This document shows positions 1-6,190 of a stretch of DNA of 10,509 nt, in pieces. Positions within the stretch are counted from its first letter, which is position 1; every line of letters starts with the position of its first letter. The DNA comes from DATFQI01 sp035264365 (GTDB lineage Bacteria; Actinomycetota; Thermoleophilia; Solirubrobacterales; Solirubrobacteraceae): NCBI GenBank assembly GCA_035264365.1, contig DATFQI010000215.1:1-10509 (forward strand), given 5' to 3'. The notes beneath the pieces are model-generated. The model did not search any database. It worked only from the letters and a program-made list of their open reading frames with translations, and was not told the DNA's origin. The translations under genes were made by a program, and so were the position numbers.

Positions 1-72
1 GGGCCCGACACCGACGACGAGGTCGTCGAAGAAGAGGACGAGCTCGAGCCCGACCCGGACGACGGCTACTGA
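1..72 (+). CDS. C-terminal tail of an unidentified protein (5' part outside window)
   Basis: Frame 1 is open from the window edge to a TGA at 70-72 and gives 23 residues. They are strikingly acidic: three E/D runs, two Asp-Pro steps and a final Gly-Tyr. Such tails are usually disordered and say little about function. The gene converges on the LysR-type gene, and a hairpin starts at the very next base after the stop, which supports this being a true gene end. The product cannot be named from what is visible. Confidence 0.6.
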   Translation, partial: GPDTDDEVVEEEDELEPDPDDGY

Positions 73-115
73 CCCCTGATCCGGCGATCCCCGCGGCGTC
101 TCGCCGGCTCAGGGG
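73..115. terminator. Hairpin between convergent genes, probable bidirectional terminator
   Basis: CCCCTGA (73-79) pairs with TCAGGGG (109-115), and CCGGCGA (81-87) pairs with TCGCCGG (101-107). The 14 pairs are interrupted by a single T/C mismatch (80/108), and the loop is 13 bases (88-100). The stem begins one base after the stop of the incoming plus-strand gene. Its right arm contains the stop codon (109-111) of the minus-strand LysR-type gene. There is no proper T tract on either side, so this would be a hairpin-only terminator as often seen in high-GC actinobacteria. The function is inferred from structure and position. Confidence 0.65.
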
Positions 116-1038
116 TTATCCACGGTCTCCAGGCCAAGCGCGCGCGCCTGGACCGCCAGCTCCTCCCGCAGCGCCTGAAGCGCCGGCCGCTCGGCCGTGC
201 CGCGGCGAACCGCGGTGAAGATCTTGCGGTCCAGACGGCCCTCGGCGGGCGGGCGCCAGACGAACCCCTCGATCTCGTTGTGCAGCCCGAGCGCGGGCAC
301 GAGGCCGACCGCGCCGCGCCCGGCCACCAGCGAGAGGATCAGCCGCACGTCGTCGACGTTGTGGCGCACGTCGGGCTCATAGCCGCCCATCGAGCGGCAG
401 GCGCGCTCGATCATGTCGTTCCAGGCGGTGCCGGTCTCGCCGCCCGCCCACTCGTCGTCGCGCAGGTCGGCGAAGGCGATCGTCTCCTGCTGCGCAGCGG
501 GGTGGCCGACCGGAACGGCGAACACCAGCGCGTCGCGGCACAGCTCGCGGTGCTCGAGCGCCGGGTCGCGCGTGCGCGGCGCGTGGTCGTACTCCTCGGC
601 CAGGACCATGTCGACGTCGCCCAGGCGCAGCGCCGGCAGCGAGCTCTCGGCGTCGGCCTGCACGAGCTCGCACTGCAGCTCGGGGTGGCGGGTCTCCAGC
701 GGGCCGATCGCGGGGATCACGAGCGCGTGCGCGCCGGTCTGGAAGCAGGCGATGCGGACACGGCCCGAGACGTGGCCGCGCGAGGCCGCGAGGTCGACCT
801 CGGCCGCCTCCAGCTGGGCGATGACCGCGTCCGCGTGGCCGGCGAGGAGGCGCCCCGCATCGGTCAGCCGCACGCCGCGGCCGACGCGCTCCATCAGCGG
901 CACGCCGGCGTCGCGCTCGAGCGCCGCGAGCTGCTGCGAGACGGCCGAGGGCGTGTAGGAGAGCGCCTCGGCCACGGCCGTCACCGTCCGGCGGACGGCC
1001 AGCTCGCGCAGCAGCCGGAGGCGGCGGACGTCGAGCAT
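109..1038 (-). CDS. LysR-type transcriptional regulator
   Basis: The 309-residue length is typical of the LysR family. An N-terminal winged helix-turn-helix spans about residues 2-60, with the recognition segment near 19-38 (TVTAVAEALSYTPSAVSQQL). A linker helix (60-88) follows, then a periplasmic-binding-like effector domain (about 92-300) with the usual RVRIACF opening strand and a GRGAVGLVPAL segment near its end. Members bind DNA as tetramers and respond to a small molecule; the ligand cannot be read here. The ATG at 1036-1038 puts the helix-turn-helix at the expected distance. No Shine-Dalgarno is visible, but TAAGCT lies 10 bases upstream. It is divergent from the 97-residue gene, which makes that gene and itself the natural targets. 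No key segment is missing. Confidence 0.93.
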   Translation of the reverse strand: MLDVRRLRLLRELAVRRTVTAVAEALSYTPSAVSQQLAALERDAGVPLMERVGRGVRLTDAGRLLAGHADAVIAQLEAAEVDLAASRGHVSGRVRIACFQTGAHALVIPAIGPLETRHPELQCELVQADAESSLPALRLGDVDMVLAEEYDHAPRTRDPALEHRELCRDALVFAVPVGHPAAQQETIAFADLRDDEWAGGETGTAWNDMIERACRSMGGYEPDVRHNVDDVRLILSLVAGRGAVGLVPALGLHNEIEGFVWRPPAEGRLDRKIFTAVRRGTAERPALQALREELAVQARALGLETVDNP

Positions 1039-1048
1039 CGTGAAGCCG

Positions 1049-1054
1049 AGCTTA
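1049..1054 (-). promoter_or_regulatory. Candidate -10 element for the LysR-type gene
   Basis: TAAGCT on the minus strand, 10 bases before the ATG. The same hexamer precedes the Cax gene and the close variant TAGGCT precedes the lipoprotein gene. A transcript from here would carry a leader of only a few bases. No convincing -35 is visible, so the call rests on recurrence and position. Confidence 0.4.
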
Positions 1055-1071
1055 CAGGTGGCGTGAAGTAA
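1052..1071. promoter_or_regulatory. Candidate LysR operator (TTAC-N12-GTAA)
   Basis: TTAC at 1052-1055 and GTAA at 1068-1071 form an inverted repeat over the proposed LysR-type promoter. A direct repeat CGTGAAG occurs at 1039-1045 and 1062-1068, 23 bases apart, roughly two helical turns. LysR regulators usually bind such short dyads in the gap next to their own gene. The arms are only four bases long and the spacing differs slightly from the classical T-N11-A, so chance is possible. Confidence 0.3.
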
Positions 1072-1101
1072 CTGTCGCTGGACCTGAACGGATTTCGGGC
1101 C

Positions 1102-1107
1102 GACACT
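1102..1107 (+). promoter_or_regulatory. Candidate -10 for the 97-residue gene
   Basis: GACACT lies six bases before the ATG at 1114, with CTGGAC at 1078-1083 as a possible -35 (18-base spacing). There is no Shine-Dalgarno, so a leaderless transcript starting at or next to the ATG would fit. The hexamer is not a good consensus match. Confidence 0.3.
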
Positions 1108-1113
1108 GTGCTC

Positions 1114-1407
1114 ATGACCTCCCCCGCCTCCCTCTTCCTCCTCCCCGCCGGGCCGGTCGACGCCGGGACCCTGACCCGCCTGGCCGCCCTCGACGAGACC
1201 GAGCCGCTGACCGGCGACGTCCTGCTGGCCGTCGCCGACGGCCGCGCCGTGGCCGCGATGTCGGTCGCCGACGGCCGGGTGGCCGCCGACCCGTTCGCCC
1301 GCACCGGCGAGGCCGTCGCGCTGCTGCGCCTGCGCGCCCAGCAGACGCGCCGGCGCTCAGGAGCGGCGCGCCGCCTCGGGCTCGGCCGCCTCGGCCTCGC
1401 CGCCTGA
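1114..1407 (+). CDS. Small 97-residue uncharacterised protein
   Basis: The core (about residues 18-76) alternates a short helix (TRLAALDETEPL) with strands (DVLLAVADGRAVAAMSVADGRVAADPF) and a final helix (EAVALLRLRA). From memory this pattern recurs in short proteins of thermoleophilic actinobacteria, but I know no function for it. ATG 1114 is preferred over GTG 1108 because of the candidate -10 placement. From residue 82 on, the frame runs antisense to the end of the TerC-family gene (51-base overlap). That Arg/Gly/Leu-rich tail (RRSGAARRLGLGRLGLAA) lacks the look of the core and may be a run-on after loss of an earlier stop. It is divergent from the LysR-type gene, which may control it. Confidence 0.6.
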   Translation: MTSPASLFLLPAGPVDAGTLTRLAALDETEPLTGDVLLAVADGRAVAAMSVADGRVAADPFARTGEAVALLRLRAQQTRRRSGAARRLGLGRLGLAA

Positions 1408-2400
1408 GTCCTCTGCGTCCGCCGTGCGCGAGGTGCGCTGCCCCCGCTCCTCGCGCTTGGCGTCGGCGTCGGGATCGCGCCGGTCGGCGATCAGCGACGC
1501 GGTGATGCCGACGGCGAAGGCCAGCGCCACGATCGCCAGCGAGCCGACCGGGCCGATCTTGTAGATGTCCTCGATCAGCAGCTTGACGGCGACCAGCGCG
1601 AGCACGATGGCGATCGTCTCGTCGAGGTAGCGGAAGCGCCGGATCATCCCCTCCACGAGCACGAACAGCGCCCGCAGGCCGAGCAGCGCGAACACGTTGC
1701 CCATCCAGATCAGCACGGAGTCGCGCGTGATCGCGAACGCCGCCGGGATCGAGTCGACCGCGAACGCGATGTCGGCGGCCACGATCGCCGCCAGGCAGAG
1801 GAAGATCGGCGTCACGTGGCGCTTGCCGTCGATGTGCTCGAACCACTTGCCGCCGTGGTCGTCGGGCGTGACCGGGAAGAACCGTCGCACGAGCCGCACG
1901 ACGAAGTTCTTGTCGGGGTCGACGTTCTCGTCGACGCCCTGCAGGATCCGGTAGGCGAGGACCAGCAGCAGGACGCCGAGCACGTAGATGACGAAGTGGA
2001 ACTGCTCGATCAGCGCGACGCCGCCGAGGATCGCCAGGCCGCGCAGCACGAGCGCGGCCGCGATGCCCCAGAACAGCAGCCGCGCGCGGTACTCCTCGGC
2101 GATCCCGAAGTACGCGAACAGCAGCAGGAAGACGAACAGGTTGTCGAGCGACAGCGAGCGCTCGATGAAATAGACGGTCGTGTAGGTGATCGCGTCGTCG
2201 GCGTCGGAGAGCACCAGGACGACGACCGCCACCAGCAGCGAGAAGACGAGCCAGCCGATGCTCCAGACCACGCCCTCGCGGAAGCTCGGCTCGCGGCCGC
2301 GCGCGAAGAAGTGCAGGTCGACCCAGAGGCAGACGACCGTGACCACGGCCAGGATCACCCACGGCAGCGGGCCGGTGAAGAAGGCGAACACGACGGGCAT
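1357..2400 (-). CDS. TerC/Alx-family integral membrane protein, probable metal-ion exporter
   Basis: The 347-residue protein has about eight or nine hydrophobic segments. It carries the family signatures ERSLSLDNLFVF (about 80-91) and ADIAFAVDSIPAAFAIT (about 209-225). Their acidic residues (E80, D86, D210, D216) lie within membrane helices and are the expected ion-binding positions. TerC/Alx proteins are linked to Mn2+ efflux and to tellurite resistance; the substrate here is inferred. The soluble loop at 156-196 lies between the two repeats as usual. The last 40 residues (about 308-347) form a charged, low-complexity cytosolic tail. The start codon shares one base with the stop of the Cax gene (TGATG), and there is no Shine-Dalgarno, so translation is probably coupled. 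No leader resembling a yybP-ykoY Mn2+ riboswitch can precede it, because the upstream bases are coding. Confidence 0.92.
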   Translation of the reverse strand: MPVVFAFFTGPLPWVILAVVTVVCLWVDLHFFARGREPSFREGVVWSIGWLVFSLLVAVVVLVLSDADDAITYTTVYFIERSLSLDNLFVFLLLFAYFGIAEEYRARLLFWGIAAALVLRGLAILGGVALIEQFHFVIYVLGVLLLVLAYRILQGVDENVDPDKNFVVRLVRRFFPVTPDDHGGKWFEHIDGKRHVTPIFLCLAAIVAADIAFAVDSIPAAFAITRDSVLIWMGNVFALLGLRALFVLVEGMIRRFRYLDETIAIVLALVAVKLLIEDIYKIGPVGSLAIVALAFAVGITASLIADRRDPDADAKREERGQRTSRTADAEDSGGEAEAAEPEAARRS

Positions 2401-3533
2401 CAGACGAAGAAGAAGACCAGGCCTAGCACGGCGTAGACCGACAGCAGCTGCAGGCCCTCGAACCAGGTCGACTCGCCCTCCTGGGTGACCTGCTGCGCGA
2501 TCAGGATCGCCAGCACGATCGCCCCCAGCTCGAGCCCGTTGAAGACGAGCGCCATCGGGAACGGGCCGACGACGAACGACAGCAGCACGAGCACGGGCGC
2601 GGCGAACAGCGCGATCTGGGCGCTCGAGCCGATCGCGATGTTGACCGACAGGTCCATCTTGTCGCGCGAGGCGAAGTAGATCGCGACCCAGTGCTCGGCG
2701 GCGTTGCCGACGATCGCCACGACGATGATGCCGACGAAGAACGGCGACAGGCCGATCGACTCGGAGGCCTCGGTGATCGAGCCGACGAGGATCTCCGACA
2801 TCACGCCGACCGCGACGCCGGCGATCGCCAGCGCGATCACGCTCTTCTTGACCGACCAGTGCTCGCCGACGTGGTCCTCCTCGGCGTGCTCGGGGTTGAA
2901 GAGGTCCTTGTGCGTGCGCAGCGAGAAGAACAGCCCGGCGACGTAGGTGCCCAGGAGCACGATCGCCACGCCGAAGGACATCTTCTCAAGGTCCGACGGG
3001 AACTGCTCGGACTTGTCGGTCGGGTTCGGCAGGCTGCCGCCGATCACGAGCTCGTAGATCGCGGGCATGATCAGCGCCACGCAGGCCAGCATCAGCATCA
3101 GCGACTGCGTGTTGGCCGCGGTGCGCTCGAAGTGCTGGCGCTCGCGCTTGAGGCCGCCGACCAGCATCGCGGCCCCCATCACGAGCAGGATGTTGCCGAG
3201 GATCGAGCCGACCAGCGAGGCCTTGACCACCTCCAGCAGGCCCTCGCGCAGCGCGAAGAAGGCGATGATCAGCTCGGGCGCGTTGCCGAACGTCACGTTC
3301 AGGAAGCCGCCGATCCCCGGACCGGAGCGTGCGGCCAGCTCCTCGGTGGCGCGGCCCATCAGTGCCGCCGTCGGGATCACGCCGAGCGCGGAGGCGACGA
3401 ACACCAGCGTCGCGCTCGCGTGCGCCAGCTCGAGCGCGATCGCGATCGGGATGAACGGGACCAGCAGATAGGGCCAGCCCGATCCGGACAGCAGGAACCG
3501 GCGCAGGTTGAAGCGCTCCGCGGGCTGGGTCAC
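2400..3533 (-). CDS. cax: CaxA-type calcium/proton (cation/proton) exchanger
   Basis: The 377-residue protein has about eleven hydrophobic segments, the usual size for bacterial Ca2+/H+ antiporters. Both internal alpha-repeats are intact: GFLNVTFGNAPELIIAFFAL (about 76-95) and GIIVVAIVGNAAEHWVAIYF (about 268-287). E87, E280 and H281 are the key acidic and histidine residues for ion exchange. An acidic/histidine-rich cytosolic loop (213-226) separates the halves, as in the family. It should expel Ca2+, or possibly Mn2+, from the cytoplasm in exchange for protons. The GTG start is chosen because it gives a normal N-terminus and has TAAGCT exactly 7 bases upstream. It follows the lipoprotein gene by 36 bases and is coupled to the TerC-family gene at a TGATG junction. 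Confidence 0.93.
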   Translation of the reverse strand: MTQPAERFNLRRFLLSGSGWPYLLVPFIPIAIALELAHASATLVFVASALGVIPTAALMGRATEELAARSGPGIGGFLNVTFGNAPELIIAFFALREGLLEVVKASLVGSILGNILLVMGAAMLVGGLKRERQHFERTAANTQSLMLMLACVALIMPAIYELVIGGSLPNPTDKSEQFPSDLEKMSFGVAIVLLGTYVAGLFFSLRTHKDLFNPEHAEEDHVGEHWSVKKSVIALAIAGVAVGVMSEILVGSITEASESIGLSPFFVGIIVVAIVGNAAEHWVAIYFASRDKMDLSVNIAIGSSAQIALFAAPVLVLLSFVVGPFPMALVFNGLELGAIVLAILIAQQVTQEGESTWFEGLQLLSVYAVLGLVFFFV

Positions 3534-3540
3534 GGCGCCG

Positions 3541-3546
3541 AGCTTA
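3541..3546 (-). promoter_or_regulatory. Candidate leaderless -10 for the Cax-TerC pair
   Basis: TAAGCT on the minus strand, seven bases before the GTG start at 3533. The 36-base gap after the lipoprotein gene has no Shine-Dalgarno. The pair may therefore have its own leaderless promoter besides read-through from the lipoprotein gene. A second hexamer, TAGGCT (3572-3567), begins with the lipoprotein stop codon. Confidence 0.45.
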
Positions 3547-3569
3547 CGGGCCCGACCAAGTCGATGAGC

Positions 3570-4652
3570 CTACGGTGAGAGGAGGTCGGCGCACTTCTGC
3601 GCCTTGGCGGTGTCCGAGCCGGCCTCGGTGACGCAGTCGGAGTACTTCTTGAGGTCCTCGGCGGAGGCGCCGCCTGAGCCCGAGCCGCCGCCTGACCCCG
3701 AGCCTGAGCCGCCGGCACCCGAGCCGCCGAGCCCGAGGCCGCCGAGCTGGCCGAGCAGCTCGTCGAACGGCTTCGCGCCGGAGGGCGCCTCGATCGATTG
3801 GTCCTCGTTGAGGTCGAGCAGCTGGAAGTCGAGCGTCAGCGAGCCGGAGCCGTCCTGGCCGCCGTCGACGTCCATGTCGACGACCATCCGCCGCAGCGTC
3901 GTGTCGTCCTTGCCCGTGTAGATCTCGACGTTGAGGTCCTTGATCGCCTCGGCGGCCTGCTGCTTCTGCTGGTCGGTGAGCTTCTCCGGCAGCTGGTCGG
4001 AGCCCTCGACGCCGAGGCTGCGCGCCTTGTCGAGCGCCGTGTTGACGTCGTCGAGCAGCTTGTTGACGTCGACGCCGCCGGTGATCTTGATCGTGTCGGT
4101 GTCGCCGACCTTGGCCTCGCCCTCGTTCTTCGGGTTCGTCAGCCAGCGGCGCGGGTCGATCCCCAGCGTGGCCAGCGACTGCTGGTTGCCCTTGTCGGCG
4201 CTCTGCTTCTGGGCCTGCTCGTAGCCGGCCTTGAACTGCTGGAAGACCTGGTCGGAGACCGCGTAGTCGGTCGCCTGGAAGTTCACGAACGCCTTGTCGT
4301 CGGTCGAGATCACGCCCGCCTTGAGGCTCTGGCCGGCGCCCTCGAAGGCCGCGTCGATGTCGAACTGGGGCAGCTTGCCCTTGCCCTCGGTCTGGAACGG
4401 GCCGCTCAGGCGCAGCGAGATCGGCCCCTGCAGCTGCGAGTCCGAGGAGCCCTGCACGTCGAGCTTCAGCGACAGGTCGAGCTTGCCCGAGTCGACCTTC
4501 TTCTTGCCGGAGAAGGTGTCCTTGAGGACCTGGTCGACGCTCGTGTCCTCGTCGGCCGACGCGCCTTCTCCGTCTCCGCCGCCGCAGCCGACCACGAGGG
4601 CCGCGAGGACCGCGAGGAGGGCGAGGAGGAGCAGGCGGGGGCGCAAGGTCAT
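3570..4652 (-). CDS. Secreted lipoprotein with Gly/Ser linker and two-cysteine C-terminal module
   Basis: The 360-residue product begins with a lipoprotein signal peptide: basic MTLRPR, a leucine/alanine core, then VVGC with Cys23 as the lipidated residue. A Gly/Asp/Ser-rich tether (24-38) follows. Residues of about 40-300 show alternating beta strands and short helices with repeated patterns such as KLDLSLKLDVQ and PISLRLSGPF. This resembles the LppX/LprAFG-type fold of actinobacterial lipoproteins; that assignment is inferred from pattern only. A Gly/Ser linker (about 304-330, bases 3663-3743) leads to a short helical end with Cys340 and Cys354, which could form a disulfide outside the cell. 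The ATG lies 27 bases from the divergent epimerase-like gene. It is co-directional with the Cax and TerC genes, so it may belong to one operon; a direct role in metal transport is not shown. Confidence 0.85.
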   Translation of the reverse strand: MTLRPRLLLLALLAVLAALVVGCGGGDGEGASADEDTSVDQVLKDTFSGKKKVDSGKLDLSLKLDVQGSSDSQLQGPISLRLSGPFQTEGKGKLPQFDIDAAFEGAGQSLKAGVISTDDKAFVNFQATDYAVSDQVFQQFKAGYEQAQKQSADKGNQQSLATLGIDPRRWLTNPKNEGEAKVGDTDTIKITGGVDVNKLLDDVNTALDKARSLGVEGSDQLPEKLTDQQKQQAAEAIKDLNVEIYTGKDDTTLRRMVVDMDVDGGQDGSGSLTLDFQLLDLNEDQSIEAPSGAKPFDELLGQLGGLGLGGSGAGGSGSGSGGGSGSGGASAEDLKKYSDCVTEAGSDTAKAQKCADLLSP

Positions 4653-4662
4653 GGGATCGGCG

Positions 4663-4672
4663 AGCCTAGCAT
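4663..4672. promoter_or_regulatory. Overlapping divergent -10 elements between lipoprotein and epimerase-like genes
   Basis: The two genes start 27 bases apart (gap 4653-4679). On the minus strand TAGGCT (4668-4663) lies 10 bases before the lipoprotein ATG. On the plus strand TAGCAT (4667-4672) lies exactly 7 bases before the epimerase-like ATG. The hexamers share the central TA step. Neither start has a Shine-Dalgarno. Any -35 contacts would fall inside the opposite gene, and none is obvious. Confidence 0.5.
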
Positions 4673-4679
4673 TGGGTCG

Positions 4680-6176
4680 ATGCCCTTCCAGCCGGTCTTT
4701 CGTTGTCTGTTCGTTGCCCTCGCGGGCACGCTCTGCACCGCCGTGCCGGCGGTCGCCGCACCCGTCCTCGTGATGCGCGAGGACGGCAGCGTCGTCCGCC
4801 ACGGGACGTCGCTCGCGCCCGCCGAGACGTTCCCTCCGGTGCGTTCGGCTGCTGACCAGCGCCGCTCGGCGCCGCTCGCCGCGCTCGCCCAGAAGCGCCG
4901 CACGGTGCCCGGCGAGCTCAAGAAGCTGCTCGCGGCCGGTGCGATCGACGACGCCACGTATGCGGAGCGCCGCGCCGCCTACGACGACGCCAAGCGCACG
5001 GTCAAGAAGCTCTCCGGGCGCCGCAAGCTGGAGCTGGGCGCGGTCGTGAAGACGCTCGAGGGCGTCGCCGCGCGCGGGCAGCTCACCGCGTCGCGCCTGG
5101 CGCCGCTGTTCCTGACGCTGCAGCGCAACCGCGAGTGGTGGACCAAGGGGCCGCTGCTGTCCTCGGGGCGGCGCGTCGGCTTCGACGGCTCCCAGATCGT
5201 CTGGCAGTACTACCCCGGCGCCGGCATCCAGATCCAGGTGCTGGGCACGTTCGGCAAGGTCAACGCGCTCTGGTCCTCGCGCCAGAGCACCGCGCTCGGC
5301 CAGGCCGTGGACGAGTTGCTGCCGCTCGCCGCCGAGCGCGCCGGCGGCCTCGCCTGGGAGTACTACTTCGACTACCGCGCGGGCAAGGCGCCCTGGGTCT
5401 CCAGCCTCGCGCAGGGCACGGCACTGCAGGCGCTCTCGCGCGCGGCACAGCGGCTGCGCCGCCAGGCCGACGTGTTCCCGGTCACCGGCCGCGGCCTGAG
5501 CATCTTCGAGCAGGCCGCGCCCGAGGGCGTGCGCGTGCCCGCGGGGGCGGGCGCCCATTACGCCCAGTACTCGTTCGAGCCGGGCCTGCGGATCCTCAAC
5601 GGCTTCATCCAGTCGCTGGTCGGCCTGTACGACTACGGCCGGATCGCCGGCGACGAGCGCGCGAAGGCGCTGTTCACCGCGGGTGAGGCGCGCGCCCGCC
5701 AGGAGGTCCCGACCTACGACACGGGCGCGTGGTCGCTGTACTCGCGCGGGACGGTCACGCACGAGTCCGATCTCGGCTACCACACGCTGCTGCGTGACTT
5801 CCTCGAGTCGCTGTGCAACCGCACGCAGAGCACCGTCTACTGCGGCGCGGAGGAGCACTTCACGACCTACCTGACGACCGATCCGGTCGTGCAGCTCACC
5901 AGCCGGCGGCTGCGCGGCGGCGCCTACGGGCGGATCAAGATGTCGCTGGACAAGATCTCCGGCGTCACGCTGCGGATCACGCGCGGCGAGAAGCTCGTGC
6001 ACACGCGCTACGTCGGGAGCCTGTCGCGCGGGAAGCACACGCTCGGCTGGCAGGTGCCGCGCAAGCGCGGGATCTACACCGTCACGCTCGCGGCGCGCGA
6101 CGCCGCGGGCAACCCTGCGACCGCGAGCGGCGACATCGAGGTGCTCAAGCCGCGTAAGAAGAAGCGCCGCGGGTAG
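4680..6176 (+). CDS. Secreted protein with D-glucuronyl C5-epimerase C-terminal domain
   Basis: The 498-residue product opens with a signal peptide (MPFQPVFRCLFVALAGTLCTAVPAVAA, cut near 27). A mostly helical, Lys/Arg-rich stretch (about 60-150) follows. Residues of about 165-385 match the C5-epimerase alpha/alpha-barrel pattern: PWVSSLAQGTALQALSRA (238-255), LNGFIQSLVGLYDYG (306-320), TYDTGAWSLYS (345-355) and SDLGYHTL (363-370). The animal enzymes carry NGF..SL.GLYD, YDTG and DYHT at these places, and the tyrosine-rich active-site segments are kept. Those enzymes convert glucuronate to iduronate in heparan-type chains; the substrate here is unknown. Residues of about 417-489 look like an Ig/FlgD-type beta domain (LRITRGEKLVHTRYVGSLSRG, then ..YTVTLAARDAAGN). 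The chain ends in a basic PRKKKRRG tail. It may act on an exported or cell-surface polysaccharide, or bind one. Confidence 0.8.
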   Translation: MPFQPVFRCLFVALAGTLCTAVPAVAAPVLVMREDGSVVRHGTSLAPAETFPPVRSAADQRRSAPLAALAQKRRTVPGELKKLLAAGAIDDATYAERRAAYDDAKRTVKKLSGRRKLELGAVVKTLEGVAARGQLTASRLAPLFLTLQRNREWWTKGPLLSSGRRVGFDGSQIVWQYYPGAGIQIQVLGTFGKVNALWSSRQSTALGQAVDELLPLAAERAGGLAWEYYFDYRAGKAPWVSSLAQGTALQALSRAAQRLRRQADVFPVTGRGLSIFEQAAPEGVRVPAGAGAHYAQYSFEPGLRILNGFIQSLVGLYDYGRIAGDERAKALFTAGEARARQEVPTYDTGAWSLYSRGTVTHESDLGYHTLLRDFLESLCNRTQSTVYCGAEEHFTTYLTTDPVVQLTSRRLRGGAYGRIKMSLDKISGVTLRITRGEKLVHTRYVGSLSRGKHTLGWQVPRKRGIYTVTLAARDAAGNPATASGDIEVLKPRKKKRRG

Positions 6177-6179
6177 GCT
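6174..6179 (+). promoter_or_regulatory. Candidate -10 overlapping the epimerase-like stop codon
   Basis: TAGGCT, whose first three bases are the TAG stop of the upstream gene, lies 8 bases before a TTG (6188) and 11 before the ATG (6191) of the ArsA-type gene. No Shine-Dalgarno is present in the gap. Identical hexamers occur on the minus strand at 4668-4663 and 3572-3567. Function is inferred from recurrence. Confidence 0.35.
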
Positions 6180-6190
6180 CCCGGGGCTTG

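Noticed and set aside
1112..2362. Alternative minus-strand frame across the TerC-family gene
   Set aside because: Arg/Ala-rich shadow; the real frame carries TerC signatures and membrane helices.
2300..2500. Mn2+ riboswitch (yybP-ykoY) before the TerC-family gene
   Set aside because: The bases upstream of its start are the coding end of the Cax gene with a TGATG junction; there is no room for a leader RNA.
3530..3559. Nine-codon TTG reading frame ending in a GTGA overlap with the Cax start
   Set aside because: TAGGCT lies 7 bases before the TTG, so a leader peptide is conceivable. But it has no regulatory codon pattern, and TTG frames this short arise by chance.
3798..4679. In-frame extension upstream of the epimerase-like ATG
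   Set aside because: Antisense to the lipoprotein gene. The ATG at 4680 gives a proper signal peptide and has a -10-like box 7 bases upstream.
3570..6038. Very long minus-strand open frame (822 codons)
   Set aside because: Only the part from ATG 4652 has a lipoprotein signal peptide and sensible composition. The upstream part is Arg/Ala/Leu-rich translation antisense to the epimerase-like gene, normal for high-GC DNA.
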